From assembly GCA_009741485.1 (NCBI GenBank), contig CM019215.1, positions 79,438,407-79,502,406 of the forward strand: a stretch of 64,000 bases of DNA. Reading direction: 5' to 3'. The position numbers and the translations under genes were made by a program. A model generated the notes under the pieces. The model was not told the DNA's origin. It saw nothing but the letters and a program-made list of their open reading frames with translations, and made no database searches. Below are positions 1-13,523 of this stretch, one piece after another (positions within the stretch are counted from its first letter, which is position 1; every line of letters starts with the position of its first letter). This DNA comes from Malurus cyaneus samueli. Lineage: Eukaryota; Chordata; Aves; Passeriformes; Maluridae.

Positions 1-3000
1 TGGTCCAATGCATTTTATTTTATTTTTTGTTTACATGTTCATGCACATTGATGTCCAAACTTTTTCTAAACAAATGCCCTACTTGCTGTATCTGCTGTGC
101 TATCAGTGTGTTTAGAAACACAGAGTTTTAAACAGGAATCTCAGAATTAGTCTACTAACTGCCTCCATGTCTCTGAACAAATAGCTTGGATCAAGATCTA
201 GGAAAAGACTTGTGCAGTTATATACACCCCAGGTGGTCTTAGAGGAGCTAAAGAGAGTATTTAATTGAGTGATGTAGCCTATATTTACTAGCACCTGGAC
301 CCTGCTGGTTTTAAGCTGTCTTTGCTCACCACGCAATCATAGAACCCATATGTAAAATCCTTTTCCACGCACAGCAGAGTGATTCCCACTGTTTTGTGGT
401 CAAACCAACATATAACAGTCTGTCTCTAAAGCTAACACATGCATCCCTAAGGGAACTTGGTTTCAGAAAAATAATATGCATTTATGTTGGAAAATAAGGG
501 AATTTCTTCACTCCTCGACTAAACTTCCTGCCCCATCCACTTGTGTTTGATGAAAAATTATTTTAATTGATGAAAGCAATGAGTAATTTTTACCAGGCTC
601 ACAGATAGTTAACATAATAAAATAACACACCTTTAAAAAAAATCTACTTTTGTGAATATATTCCTTACATTGTAAAAAATATGCTCAGTCCTCTGGAGAG
701 CTCCTGTGATTGGTAGAGGTGGGTGAGTAGTTGTCTGGGTTATCACTAGCCATAGCTGATGTTTCCTTTCTGGCTTGCCTACTCCAATGTTGATTCTACA
801 TGTAAAACAGCATCCTTCCACTTGAAACACTAGAGAATTAGCTGTATTGAAGGATTAACAGGACTAAATTATATGGGAGATAGATATTTTGATGGCATTA
901 TTGTTCTTTTACAGGCCCATCTTTTTTTTTTAATTTTTTTAAATCACAATTTTAACTTCCATTCAAATCATGATATATTTTCATTACAAACCAATCTATC
1001 ATTTTTAGTAAGAACTCCAAACATTCTTGTTACACATTCTTATTTTCTGCAAGATTATTTTCTCTTTTCTTCAGCAACTTAATTTCACCGATTTTTATTT
1101 AACTGTAGATGAATCCAAGTTCTAGAATATCTATCTTCAATGCATCAAACACAACAGTTTTTCCAAAAGTCACTACTTGAGCCTCATTTTTCAAAGCTTA
1201 AAAAACTCTGAGTTCATTCCTTCCAAACATCCTTTTGTTATATTATCAGTTCACAAGTTCCACATAGCAAGAATGCATTCAAGGGAACATTGCATGTTGA
1301 AGCTCTTGCAAAAATTAATATATTGAGGATTTGTGTGATTTGTCAATCACTTTGTTTGTTGTAAATAAATCATCATAAAATTAGCAATTAATTCTTGTAT
1401 AACAGTAGCTAAAGTGAGGTAGAATTTGGCAAAAAAAACGTCGAAGGTTTGGATGCAAATCATAAAGTTGGGATGGATGCATCAGAGTATTAACATATCA
1501 ACAGCTGCCTAGTATTGTAGTTAAAACAATCGGTAAAGCAGCATTCTGTAACTGAGAAATTAAGCCAGGCTTTCGATTGTCAGTGAACAGGCCAGAGTGT
1601 AAACTTAATCTTTCACTTGCCTTTCAGTTTTATAGATGGTAAGCTATAAAATTGAAAGGTGCAGGGCTATACTCAAAAACATCAGCAGCATTGGTTCATA
1701 AGATTCAAGACCAAAATAACCAGCTTTAGTTTTGGTGTTTGCCTTTCTCAGTGCCAAAGGTTCTTCATGGTACATGTACCCGAAAATCTTCTCGCATTTT
1801 TTTTTTTAATATCTGTTGTTATCTGCAGCTTCTAAACCTACCTCTCAAATAATCAGATGGAACCTCGTGATTTGTACTCTTTGACTGCACTGTAAAAGCT
1901 GCTATAGAAGAGCAGTCTCTCCTAAAATTCCTCTAATCTTTATTTGCTGACTTAAAAATCCCTGGTCATTGAAGTACTCCCATATTGTTCATGTAGTTAA
2001 GAGTAAACTTTCGATGTTTTTGACAAATAAAATAGAACTTAAAGCACAAAGTTGTACTTTTCATCTGCTATCCATGGTGAAGCGGTTTTTAGCTTTAACA
2101 ATAAAAAATCTCTTCATGTGGTTGGTTACCTTCATAGAGAAATCACTGTTTTGCACTGAAATCTTTCTCCGGAGATTCAGTGCCTACTGTTATGGATCGT
2201 ATGCTGTGTTGGGTCACATTATGACAAATAGCAGGAGCTGATGATGTTCCACTGTTCACAAAGCTCTGCAGCATTCCTGGCTTTGTTTCTAATAATAGCT
2301 ATGTTTTTTGTTAGCCCTGTCTGTTGAGGCTGACACTAACTTTTCATCCTATTTCGGTTTCAAGGAGTGCTTTATGCTCAGGTACTGCAAAGCAACTGCT
2401 CTCTCCTGGAATATATGCAGTCAACTTGAACACCAAATGTTTTCCTAAACAGCTCATGTGTGAATCCATGTCAGTACTTGCTATTTTTGTCCTGTGTATT
2501 ATAAGTATTGCTCAGATGGTAAATCAGCAATATGAATCGGTTTTTGGAGGCGACTTAAATACTTAAGCTGCTTTGCACCCAGTTATTTGGCCCAAAAGTC
2601 AAGTGGAATGAAGGTATAATCACCTACTTGTTGCAGCTGAATTCACACTGACACAGTTCTGTGGCATCCATCACTGCCTTGGGGAAAGGTGATTTGAAAG
2701 TGTGAGAGGACATTTTATATTTCAGAATTACTCATGTTTGCTGAGTATGTGGTAGCAGAATGTTGAGACAAGTAAATTGAAAAATTAAGCACTTTCATGG
2801 GGCTTTCATCCTGTAATCTCTGTACTTTTTTATAACTTCTGTGGGAATGTGAATATAACTTCCCACTTTTCTCTGATTTCAACCTTAGTTGTCTTCCCAC
2901 AATGACTTATAGTCTATGATTTCAGTAGAAATGTTGATGTGTCCTGAGCTGGAAGAGATGATGTTGGAGTGATTCCTTCCTTTCTCTCTTGTCAGAACTT

Positions 3001-3206
3001 GTGGGTCGTAAATGGAGCTGCACTTTATTTGTCCTACATCTTGCCAACTTCCATGGGTGATGGGTGTATGCTTTTTTAGTCTTTAAATGTCCAATGCTCA
3101 ACTTTACATTCTTTTAGGGACCATTAACACTTTTCACTGTTTTCCTTATGGTGGGAAGTTAAGAAAGGTTGGAGTGGAGAGAGGGTGCTTCTGCTGCCAT
3201 CCTGGC
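1..3206. other. Unassigned AT-rich non-coding sequence
   Basis: No recognisable repeat family, exon or RNA gene was found on either strand. Open frames are all under 100 codons and show no known domain. Several T-rich runs occur (about 920-940 and 1797-1808). It could be intronic or intergenic. Confidence 0.6.
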
Positions 3207-3221
3207 TTTATTTTATTTATT

Positions 3222-3258
<37 letters not shown>
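3207..3258. repeat. (TTTA)n followed by a 35-base poly-T tract
   Basis: A short TTTA-rich run leads into 35 uninterrupted T residues at 3224-3258. It could be the antisense poly-A tail of a retrocopy, but no transcript-like sequence was recognised next to it, so simple-sequence expansion is the safer reading. Length is likely polymorphic and prone to assembly error. Confidence 0.9.
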
Positions 3259-3259
<1 letters not shown>

Positions 3260-5185
3260 GGTGCAAACTGCAGCTCTATTGCACATAAATATAGAAATGC
3301 AAAATTCAGCTTCATAAGACTTACTTGGTTGGCCACAGAGGTTAGAGGGTTGCTTCCTAAGTTCTGAAATATATGATAAGCCTGTCTAAAAGTGCTTACT
3401 CCTTTACATAACAGATTGCTGGAGTGCTGGAGTCGCTTTGGTACTTGCCAGATCTCCCATATCTGATGGTTCTAACCACAACAATGCTTTACCAAAAAGG
3501 GGAATTAAAAAAAACCCAAAACCCATTTCCAAGAAAATGTAAAATCATGTCCAATCTAGCAACATGCTAGTCCTTTTGTTGATCTTGCTCTTGGCATCTG
3601 TGCTTCTTTTTCCTATATTTAAGCAAAGATGATAATGATAATCTTTGTGTGAACCATGTAGTAAACATGCACAATGAGTTAATGTGTCTGGGACACCAAG
3701 ATACATTTGTGAGGGCGGTGTTGGAACTGGGTAAGAGAATTGAATCTTGAGAGCAGTTGTGATGATTTCTCTATGCTAACGTTGTATTTTTCAAAGACAG
3801 CAGTTTCATTTTCTATTAAAAATACATTCTTCAGCCTCCCTCATTCAAGTAAACCCCCCTCCCATACAGCCAAGGATAAGAAAAAGGAAAATATAAGGGG
3901 TTTTGATAAAATGTTTCATATAAGCAGTTTTAACCGGATACATCTAAGTCTTGCATGCTTGATCTATGTGCCAAATTTTGGAAAATGCTCTGAGGATTCT
4001 CAGTGCTGTGAGGATTCTCAGTTTGAGATTCTCCAACACTTCAGAGAGTGTTTGTATGATTTCAGTATAGTAGATATGTAGGTTGTTACTGGATTTTCAA
4101 CGTTTTGGAAGAATTGCCTGAAATCCTCCAAAATATGCAGGCCTCACACAGAGAACAAAGGGCTTTTGTCAGCTAAATTCTGCAAATTCACTGCAGATGA
4201 AGGGAGGATGTGTTCACAAATTTCTAACAAGATTTTGGATGAACTTTATATTAGGCTGATTGAAGTATTAATTTCCATGTTTTTGACTAGTTTGACTTTC
4301 ACACACCTTTAGCAACATTCCCTGTACTTGAATCAATCCTGTTGCGCTCAGCTGCACATTTTACTGTTATCAGCAAACCATTACATTCCAAGCATTTTTA
4401 ACAACCTCTTCATGTACTTATGAAGAGGTATGTCTTGCTGTGAAGCTTAGTTGAAATATTAATGGAAACATTTTGAATTAAGATACTTCTAGTTGTCAGT
4501 TTTTTATTATAGAAAACATTGAACGATAAAAGAGCTGGTTTTCACTCTAAAATGTTATTTAAACTCCCTAACTTTTCCCTTTAGTTGCTCTGCTCTTAAG
4601 AATTGATCTTCTGAACACTTTCAAAACTGCCTAATTCAAGCATCATCATGAAAAAGTACCAAAAAAAGAAAAACCAAAACAAAAACAAACCCTGGAAAAA
4701 TTCACTCCAAATTCCTTCCTGTGTAGGTTGGATCTTAAACGTGCTCATCAACAGTATGTCCCTTGATATTCTTTGGTTGTTTCATGCAAGCTTAAGGGTC
4801 ATAAAGTGTTTAACAGCAAAAAGAAATGAAGGCACCCATCTATAGGAGGGCTTGTTCTGAGCTGCATGTTTGTCTCCAAGTTCCCTAGCTACGTATGGGG
4901 CTGTTCAGACACAATCACAGCTTGCTGCTCTTGAGCCAGAAGCAGAATAAGGGCTGCAAGGAAATCAGGAGAGGCAGTGCAAGCACTGATGGTGAGCCTT
5001 TAAAGACATATGGGAAGCCCAGAAAGTGTGATGTCCGAACACACTTTGCATATTCTACATGAAAAAGGACATGGTTGATAAGATAGGCTTGAGAGGATGA
5101 GACTGCATGCAGAACTTTACATTAGATTTTTGGAGGTAAGATTATCAGACTATTGCTTTAGAAATAACTGTAGTACATTCTTTGA
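3259..5185. other. Unassigned non-coding sequence
   Basis: No recognisable gene or repeat. The 113-codon frame at 3740-4081 has no known domain. A short direct duplication (GAGGATTCTCAGT-like) occurs at about 3991-4022. Confidence 0.55.
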
Positions 5186-5285
5186 ATGGTGTGGTATGGT
5201 ATGGTACGGTATGGTATGGTATGGTATGGTATGGTATGGTATGGTATGGTATGGTATGGTATGGTATGGTTATGTATGGTATGGT
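5186..5285. repeat. (TATGG)n pentanucleotide microsatellite
   Basis: About 100 bases of near-perfect TATGG/ATGGT units with a few interruptions (a GTGGT unit at the start, ACGGT at about 5205, a TATG slip near 5271). Both strands stay open in at least one frame, giving repetitive pseudo-peptides (VWYGM on plus, IPYHT on minus) that have no coding meaning. Confidence 0.95.
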
Positions 5286-5409
5286 GTTACCATAAGAAAG
5301 ATTTAAAACATTGTTTTGAGGTCCTGAGTCTTTGTGCATTCCTTCCTTAGCACTTTCTGCTTTCAAAATTGATCTCTCCCACATTACATTAAAATACTGC
5401 TTATCACTA

Positions 5410-5469
5410 TAAAAAAAAAAAAAAACCAACAAAACAAACAAAAAAAAAAACAAACAAACAACAAAAAAA
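5410..5469. repeat. A-rich low-complexity tract, (CAAA)n-like
   Basis: A run of A residues interrupted by CAA and CAAA units, about 60 bases long. No retrotransposon body was recognised upstream on the plus strand. Confidence 0.85.
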
Positions 5470-7955
5470 TTTCAGCTAATTAAAGTTACTGGATTATGAT
5501 ATATTTATTTCATTTATATTTTTTAACACTTGCTTCAGAGCTGATTTCTGCTTACCAATCACTCCTCAAGCCTTCTGGAGGAGGGGAAAATCATTTGATT
5601 CTTCGGGAAAAAAAAAGAATACTCCTTTTTCTAGAGCAAAAATTGCCTGACAAGCAGGCTGATTTAGACATGCTGAGACATTTTGTTTCCACTTGAATGC
5701 ATACAGATTAGCCTAAAGATTGAATACAGGTTAGTCTGAAGTTAATCTGTCTTGTAAACTATGGTGATGTCTCACGGGAATTTTCATTGGAGTCCTAGTG
5801 ATATTTTCCTCTTGTGGACTGTGATATCCAGCGGGAGAGATCTCAGTTTTGTCCAGACCCAGTCTGCATCTTTTTAAGTGAGCTGTTTACAGCTGTGGAG
5901 TTTCCAGAGCCAAGGTGCATCTCATTCCTCACCATCCAAGAGGTATACCTACATCCTTATCCGGCCTCCACTTATCAAGACCGCTTCTTTCCTCTCAGGT
6001 CTTTGTTGTCTATTCACATTGTTGTGCAGAATGATATATTTGTAAAGAATAGACGTTTGTGACTAGTTTGTATACAAGGCTGTGATTGTACAATGTAAAA
6101 AAAAAAAAAAAAAAAAAAAATCAGCAATTGACACCTGATTAATTCAAAGAAAAGTCACAGATAAACCAGGTGAAAAAATACTACTGGCAGGCAAGGAAAA
6201 GTCAAATGTCACAATTGTGACAGAGCTCAGTCCTAAGGTTGTGCAAACGCTCAGCCTGTGACCAGTTGCTGGCAATGCCAATACTTAACCACAGAGCTTC
6301 TCAAATGCTCAATATAACAGCTGAATGAACAGCCTACCCTTATTACCATCATCATGCTCCACAAACACCCAGCTGAGAGCACTGAACTCTTCCAAGGGAC
6401 AATTATCCAAATGGTGAAGCCCTGCTGGCACAGCTGTTCCAGCTGCAGGCATGGCCTCCTTTGTGTATCCTTGTGCTGATCAAAAGGCAAGGTGCGCACC
6501 AGAGCACCCACGAACCTTAAACTTATTTCTCTGTCCTGGGTTTCCATGGCCAAGAGCTTGGCAAAAGTTAACTTCAGTTTTTATCAGTGCTTAGCTTAAG
6601 TCTAAACTGTAAATAGCAACCATGATGTGGAGGAAAACAACAGACTGATCTGACCTGTCTTTGGGAAATGTGGATATCAGATCTGGCTCAGACTTAACTG
6701 TTTCTAAATTCAACACTTCTGTCTTGTCTTAGCAGGATATTAAATATATGTCTTGCATTGGTTTTGTCTCTGGTGATTTTCTTATTTAAAAGGACTTTTT
6801 TAGAGATGCTTGCTATTATTTGGCCAGACTTCCATTAAATTAATAACAGGAAGTGAGCAGAACTCTGCCGATCTGTGCAGCAAGGTTTACACCAGTGTGC
6901 AAACTCCTCATTGTCTTAAAAGTTATTAATTTTAGTTGAGAGGAGGGAATAGGAATCTTTGGTTCTTTTTTATAAACAGAACTGTCACAGGGACAAATTC
7001 ATGGCAGAATTTCCTCTGCAGCAGATAAACATCTATTACTCTTTATAATACTGAGATATTTAAATAAACTGGGGCTAACGTTGGTTTTCTATCAAATTAG
7101 AAGAAAAAAAAATATTGTTAGAAACCCCAAGTCCATCAGGACCACCTTGCTGCTAATAAACGTCTGCCAAGAGTGTGTTGCCATACACTTTATATAATCT
7201 ATTTTTTTCTATGAAATAGATGATGATAAACAATTTTAGAACAACACACTCATTAGTTCAAAATTTATTAAATAAGCGATTCTAATTGCAGTTACAGAGA
7301 TTAGACTTCATGCATGTTTAAATCAAAATGTAAGGATTAGAAAATGCTAATTAGAGATTAATGAATACTCATGCAGTAATATCTTAGCTAATCTAAGAAA
7401 ACTATTCAAATAAGATCAACATACAAGAAAAAAAAGAATAAACACAAAGAAAAGGATTTCTTTGTCACAAAATAACTTAGGTTAATTTCAAACTTAATTA
7501 GATAGCTATAATGCTACTAGAATAATCAAAGTGATATTTCTACTTTACAGAGCTTTTTAGTAGCCATATAAAACTTTTCTAAAGATACTTTTTTTTTAAG
7601 AGAAAATTATATTATGTTTAAATATTAAAGTATGTTCGGGTGTTAATGACCTCTGATTTCTCTTGAACATTCTACATTTAAACATTTTATACCATCTTAT
7701 TTGCTAAAAACTCCTTGTATACACATCTTTAAAGAAGCAGCCTCTGCTGGTTAAAATGATACTTATGTAGGGACAGTTTCTTTGAGTTTAGATAACCATA
7801 AGAAAATGACTGAAGTATTCAGCACTTCCTCATTAGAAAAATTGTTGAGAAAATTGTCTCGCATTTTCTGTATCAATCATAAGCACAGTAACTTGTTCTG
7901 AAACTTTTTAGGTGTTCACATGCTTTTGTTTGTCCTTGTTTCTTTCTTGTTCACC
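5470..7955. other. Unassigned sequence with a 24-base poly-A at 6097-6120
   Basis: No gene identified. A pure poly-A tract lies at 6097-6120; it could be a retrocopy tail but no parent was recognised. The 100-codon minus frame at 6251-6553 sits in a somewhat GC-richer block of unknown origin that might be an unrecognised repeat. 6860-7460 is discussed separately. Confidence 0.5.
6860..7460. other. Candidate conserved non-coding element (compositional call only)
   Basis: The block is AT-rich yet mostly free of simple repeats, and contains many homeodomain-core words (TAATTA, ATTAAT, CTAATTA), for example around 6925-6935 and 7345-7365. That texture is typical of ancient enhancers in vertebrate gene deserts. 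The sequence alone cannot prove conservation. Confidence 0.25.
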
Positions 7956-7959
7956 AGGC

Positions 7960-8235
7960 CTGTTGGAGACAGATGGGGTTTACCTGCCTAAAACAGGGAA
8001 AAGAATTCCAGTCTATGAGTTGGCAGGGTTGACTGAGAGGGCTGTAAATTCGTTTTTAAGGGTATAAGACCAGGCTCACTGTAGATGAGACTGAGGGCAG
8101 CCTGCCAGTGTTGGGGGCAAAATGAGCAGCCCAGTTGAAGCACCTAAACCAATGCACCCAGCATGGGTAGCAAACAGGAGCAGCTGAAAGCCATGGTGGA
8201 GCAGAAAAGTTACAATGTGATTGCCATCCTGCTCC
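7960..8235 (+). mobile_element. CR1 LINE fragment, ORF1 end to start of ORF2
   Basis: The sequence follows the avian CR1 junction between ORF1 and the endonuclease of ORF2. A stretch like '...GGAGACAGATGGGGTTTACC' comes first, then a segment around 8150-8230 whose translation (SKQEQLKAMVEQKSYNVIAI) resembles the start of the CR1 apurinic endonuclease domain. The similarity stops before the catalytic Glu-Thr region and no CR1 3' end follows, so this is a relic without its 3' half. It is not functional. Identification is by pattern memory. Confidence 0.75.
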
Positions 8236-10993
8236 CAAGAGAGAAAAAAAAAAATCAGCATCTTCTGCTTCATTCGTATTCTGACCTTAGATTCTTTTTT
8301 CAGAATTTCAAGTGCTTGGGGGCAGGGAGTGTGGGTTTTGCAATACTACTCTGACAGCCAAGCCCTCACCAAAACAAAACCAAGGGTTTTTCTCACTCCT
8401 CCAGTGTCATAGTGAAGGATTAAAGTATTATATCTGCTTCTAGTCCAGCAGTGTATTGCCATTTTCGTCATCTGCATAGCTCTGTTAGAACAGGGTTTTA
8501 ATACACAAGCACAGTATATGATAAGTAAAGAACTATCAATGTTGTAAATAACCATATAAGTATTTTGAAAATACTTTTTTTAATGCAAGTTCAAGGCAGT
8601 TTAATTGTACTTCAAATGTAGAATACTGGCAATGTTTGAAACAGTTGATACTTGGCTGATTCATTTTCTCAGTAGTTCTTTCTTAACAGTAAGGAGCCTG
8701 GGATTTATGCTGTGTAATACCTTTTGGGAATACTGATGTGTGATTTGCATAATCATTCACTCAGTCACCATTGTTCCATGCAGGTTCAGTAGAAAATGCT
8801 CCTTAATATCAGCTGAATGAATAAGAATATTTTGTAAAGAACATATGCAGGGTAACAAAAGGTCAGGTCAAGTGCTTCTTCCTTTAGCTACTTCTGAATT
8901 TAAACATTGTCCTTGAGCTGTCTGTCCCTGTGTCCATGTGGAATTTCCACATGTTCTCCTACTGTGTGGAGCTCACGAGTACGAAGCATGGTGAAGTGAG
9001 CTGCTGCAATGCAAAATATGATTCACCAGTGGTTGGTCCTATGACCAATATAATCACCTAAAGGAAGGAGCCTGATTGCATTTTTCAAGGTAGCATCTCT
9101 TTCCACACATGCTAATCATATTTATAATGGAAGTTTTATGATACCAGGTCTCTATATTCTAAAATTAACTCACTTGGACAACTTGTTAACTGGCAAGTGT
9201 TTTCAGCCACAGATCTCTAAAGGCTAAATCAACCTGAGAGATTGGTATTACTTACAAATACAGGGTTGGGCTTGCTCAGAAGTTGACCTCCTTTCCAAAT
9301 TTCCCTGTCATTTTGGGTGACACTTATTCCTCCTAGGATGCAATAAAAGGATATGAATGCAAATGCTTTTGTTTGTTTCTTTATATTTTGGAAGAAATAG
9401 AAAAAATTGAAACAGCTGTCTGAAGGTCAGTGTAATTTTTCTTGTATTTTGAAACTGTCTCATCTTATTAAAAGTGGAGGTGTTTTTTAATTCAGGATCC
9501 AAGAAACTGGGATTCTGGCATGGTTAACAATGTAAAAATCTAAACTGGATGTAGCCAGATGAAAATGGTAGTAGTCTACTGCTTTTATCTGTCCCACAGA
9601 TTTTACATATACTCTCTGTATACCTCTGTTTGTACCCATAAAACCTACTGATGTCCTGTTTTCTGCAGCAAAGGTGTGTATGGTTGCTCTTTTTTTCTTT
9701 TTTTCCTTGGCTTTAATGGGCTGATCATGTGATTCTGTGGCCCCTTGGTAGTGATTGATGCTGCTGCCTATGGAATTTCTAATAATTGTCAATGTCTCTG
9801 TCTCCTTTGACTTCTCTACCTGTTCTGTTTGACTTCTTAAAAAAGTTCTTTATTCCCAGCTTGATGATGAGATATAATTAATGGAATGAAGTTCAAATTA
9901 GCTGTTGTTTGTCACAAGATGCTAACAAAGTAGTGCAGACATAGCTTGGTCAGACAGTAACAACATACCTATAGAGACTTTTTTTTTTAATAGATTCCTT
10001 AAAGGTGACTGGGGGATTTTCAAGATTAATATAATTCAGTTGAAAAAATTATAATAATTTTCAAATGGAGGCAACTCAATGACTGTGTGAGAGAAAATAG
10101 AAATTCAGAAGTCAAATAACCATTTTTATGATTAGGCTTGATTTGCAACTGTGCACAAACTTCTTGATCTTCAGAGAACTGAAAAAGTTTCTTTGAGCCC
10201 CTAGAAGAAGATCACTTGCCTCTGAGACAAGGTTGTGTATTTTCTGTGTGTTTCTACCTCTTCAGCCTGTGCAATAACAAATACTGGCATCTAAATATCC
10301 CTGTGTGTACTGCTAAGTTCCCCAGAATCAGCCCTCTGTTCTTTCCGAGGGCTGTGGGAACCCCTCTCCCTTCTTAAAGAAATGCAGCACAAATTGAGGT
10401 AAAATACAATGGTCAATATCCAGACTACCAACACAAATATTAACAGTCAATAGATATGTTGTGTCACATATCTGTTTGCAACACTGGATTAATATATTCC
10501 TGTTGTTCTCAGTGTGCTAAAGGCAACTACAGGTATTTATTGAAAGTTTTACAAAGGGCTATTCTTAATGTCAAATACTTGCCATTCATCTTAGCACTAG
10601 CCTTGCAGAGTATTGAATTAGAGGTGTGGCAGCTATACAAGCGATAAGATATAAACTGCATTTCATATTACACATCCCTTCAATCATCTGAGTAAGTTAT
10701 GTGAATGATTGTTAAAATCTGTGATTGTCAAGGATGAGTCTGGTTTAGCAATTCTTGCTTACAGAAAAATGAAGCTCCATTTAAGCTAAACTATTTTTTT
10801 TTTTTTAGCATAATGAAACATACCTTTTATCAATAATACTGCATGACTTTAAGAGAATATTGCTCACAGCTGATTATTTTATATTCGTGAGCAGTGGAAA
10901 ATAAATGGCCAGTATTTAAAGTGGTAAAAAACCCAACAAAACATAAATTATTATAAAGAAAATTTTATTCCATTGAATTGTTCTATATGTGAT

Positions 10994-11039
<46 letters not shown>

Positions 11040-11869
11040 CAGTAAATGTTTTCAGCTCCCCTTAATTAGCCTTACAAGGAAGAAGGAATATAATGTTAAA
11101 GTTAGTGCACTTAACATTTTTCAACACCACTGGAGCCTCAGATTTTGTTTTCCTTGGAGAACAGGAGACCATGTTTCTAATTTCCTCAGTCTGTGTTCTT
11201 CAGAAAGAAATTTTTGGCAATGCTGTTAATTGCTCTTCTACTGAAAGAGTACATAAAACCAGAATTGTATTGTTTCCCATATTTTAATTTAAGCTTCCAC
11301 AGTAAGTGTTAATGCATTTGCATTATGTCATTCATCATAGTGGCAAACTGATAAATCTTGTGACAAACTGATAAATCTAAGGTACACATCTAAATTGAGG
11401 CTTCCTGAAGAGGTTAAGATTGGTTCTGCAACATTGGGGTAAATCAGTACTTCTGATGGCATTTCTTGTGTAAACATTTAAACAACAAGAAACACATCTT
11501 TGTTCTGTAAGCCTCAAGTTGGAGTTCTTCAGTGTTTTCCAGTAATTTTTACATCCTTCATTTATGCTATCAATGCTACAGGATGTTTACCAAGGTAACA
11601 ATTTGTAACAGAACTGAGAAAAATGGCATGGCTTTCTTGGACTGCATCATGGAATGCTCCTCCATAAAGAAGCTACTGGCAGAGAAGGACAGACAGCACA
11701 GGACAATGGAAAGTTGTATGAGGCACATTATAGAGTATATTAGAGTATGCTTTGTTCTGACACTGACATTCTCAAGAACATAAGGATAAAGATTTTGCCA
11801 AACTATGTGTCACCTTTGGTGTTTCTAAATTGAATTTTGTGCTTGAAAATACATTCTGAGTGATTGTAA
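8236..11869. other. Unassigned AT-rich non-coding sequence
   Basis: Nothing recognisable as a gene. It contains a small 9-bp-arm palindrome (8935-8953, CATGTGGAA/TTCCACATG around one base), a TA microsatellite listed separately, and a 15-bp direct duplication (CAAACTGATAAATCT) at about 11344 and 11365. Confidence 0.55.
10996..11036. repeat. (TA)n microsatellite
   Basis: About 41 bases of uninterrupted TA dinucleotide repeat. Confidence 0.95.
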
Positions 11870-12386
11870 TGTTTATTCCAGCAGGCAGCTGAAAACCACA
11901 CAGCAATTTGCCTACACCTCCCACACTGGCGAAAGAATCTGAAAAAAAGATTAAATTAATGGGTCGAGGTAAAGAGAGTTTAACAGGACAGAAAAGGAAG
12001 GAAAACTCATAAAAGTAAAAGGGAATATACAGGCTAAGTGATGCATAATGCAATTACTTACCACCCAGTCCAGTAGGTTGTATTCCCCCGCCATTCCCCA
12101 CCCCTCCCAGTTTTATTTTTTTTGAGCACAATGACATATGGTCTAGAATATTCCTTTGGTCTTTTGGGGTCAGCTGTCCTGGCTGTGTCCCCTTTCAGTT
12201 TCTTGTTCACCCCCAACCTACGTGCTGGCAGTGCAATATGAGAAACTGAAAAGTCCTTGACTTCATGTGGATACTGCTCACAAACTAAACCATCAGTTTG
12301 TTATCAACATTCTTCTCATCCAAAATCCAAAACACAGCACTATACCAGCTGTTAGGAAGAAAATTAAGTCTCCAGCCAAAATCAAG
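11870..12386 (-). mobile_element. Solo ERV LTR, family A, copy 1
   Basis: One of four copies in this window of the same avian LTR family, probably ERVL class; about 517 bp. Shared blocks are the region around 12150-12200 (TTTGGGGTCAGCTGTCCTGG on the plus strand) and the end around 12320-12385 (CCAAAACACAGCACTATACC). The sense strand is minus, inferred from the TATA-bearing orientation of the family. No internal gag, pol or env-like sequence lies beside it, so it is a solo LTR left by recombination. It is well diverged from the other copies, hence old. Confidence 0.8.
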
Positions 12387-13488
12387 AAATTTAGTAACCT
12401 GCTATGTGAATGTTTGACTGGGACCATGGTTGTGTTGATGGGAATACTTTTTTTCAGTAAAAGAAACCAGAAGCAAGCTTCAGAGATAAAGTAACTTATA
12501 TAACTGTCTTGATGTAGGTAATGTCAGAAAGAAGAAATACACTACCAGAATGCTCAAAACATTTGCTTGGCTGCTTATGATAATGCCAACCTATTTGAAA
12601 GAATTTACTCCATTTCCAGAATTCCTTATTTCTGTTACTTATGCCACTTTTAGAAGGGTGTTAAACCATTAAACTGTAAATCTTCATAGATCTGCAATAT
12701 ATTCCATTTCAATTTAGAAACTAACAGTAGTAAGAGCTGTGAAAATACAAGAAATGCAAATGGCGTTGCCTGTGTTGGAGAAAAAAGATTGAGTGTTTGA
12801 CTTAAGCTAACTTACTTTAGTAAGGACTCAAGCGGCTCTGATATTAATACTGTGTTAATTTAATACCAAAGCAGAAATGCGAATAATCAAGTGACTCTTG
12901 TCCTTTTTGCTCTCTATCTGCTACTTCCAGAATACTATTTTAACTGGACATTCACAGTGATTAAATTTTACTGGAAGTAAAATACTGGACTGGTTCAGGA
13001 TTCAAGTTGGTGTTCTGTTCTTGTAGAAATTGATTTATTTTGTGTTTTTCATTATCATAGGCTTAAATGTGTATTAAGCAAAATATAGAGTGGGGGAGGA
13101 GTTAGAAAAATCAGGAAAGAAGCAGTGAAGCTGAGCCTTGGAAGAAGGGAAGATGCTTTAGATTTTGTCTTTGTTTCTAAAACCTACTTCAACTAACAGA
13201 AACCCAAATGTTCCCAAAGTAAAATTTGCTTTGCCAGTGATAGTATTTGATAGGGGGTCCCCTTGTCTCTATGTCAATTCATGAGTTTTTCTTTCTTATT
13301 GTCTCCTCCTGTCCTGTTGAAGAAGAGTAGTGACAGCAGCTGAGTAGGTGTCTAGAAACTGCCCAAGGTTAATGTATCAGAGTTCTCACTATTGAAATGG
13401 TCTTCTGCTCCTTCAAACTCTTTATTGTATATCTACTTCCACTGTAAAATGGATAAAGCTTATGTGGGAGTTTTGGTATTTAGTTTGT

Positions 13489-13523
<35 letters not shown>

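Noticed and set aside
3740..4081. 113-codon plus-strand frame
   Set aside because: No recognised domain, AT-driven composition, and no convincing splice or promoter context.
5186..5285. Regular repeat that could be mistaken for a CRISPR array or a repeat protein
   Set aside because: The unit is 5 bases with no spacers; this is a microsatellite.
6097..6120. Poly-A tail of a processed pseudogene
   Set aside because: No transcript-like parent sequence or target duplication was recognised upstream.
6251..6553. 100-codon minus-strand frame
   Set aside because: No family could be named. The block may be an unrecognised repeat, but that cannot be supported from the sequence.
9731..9760. GTGATTCTGTGG word like a CR1 terminal octamer
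   Set aside because: The sequence upstream does not resemble a CR1 3' UTR; treated as chance.
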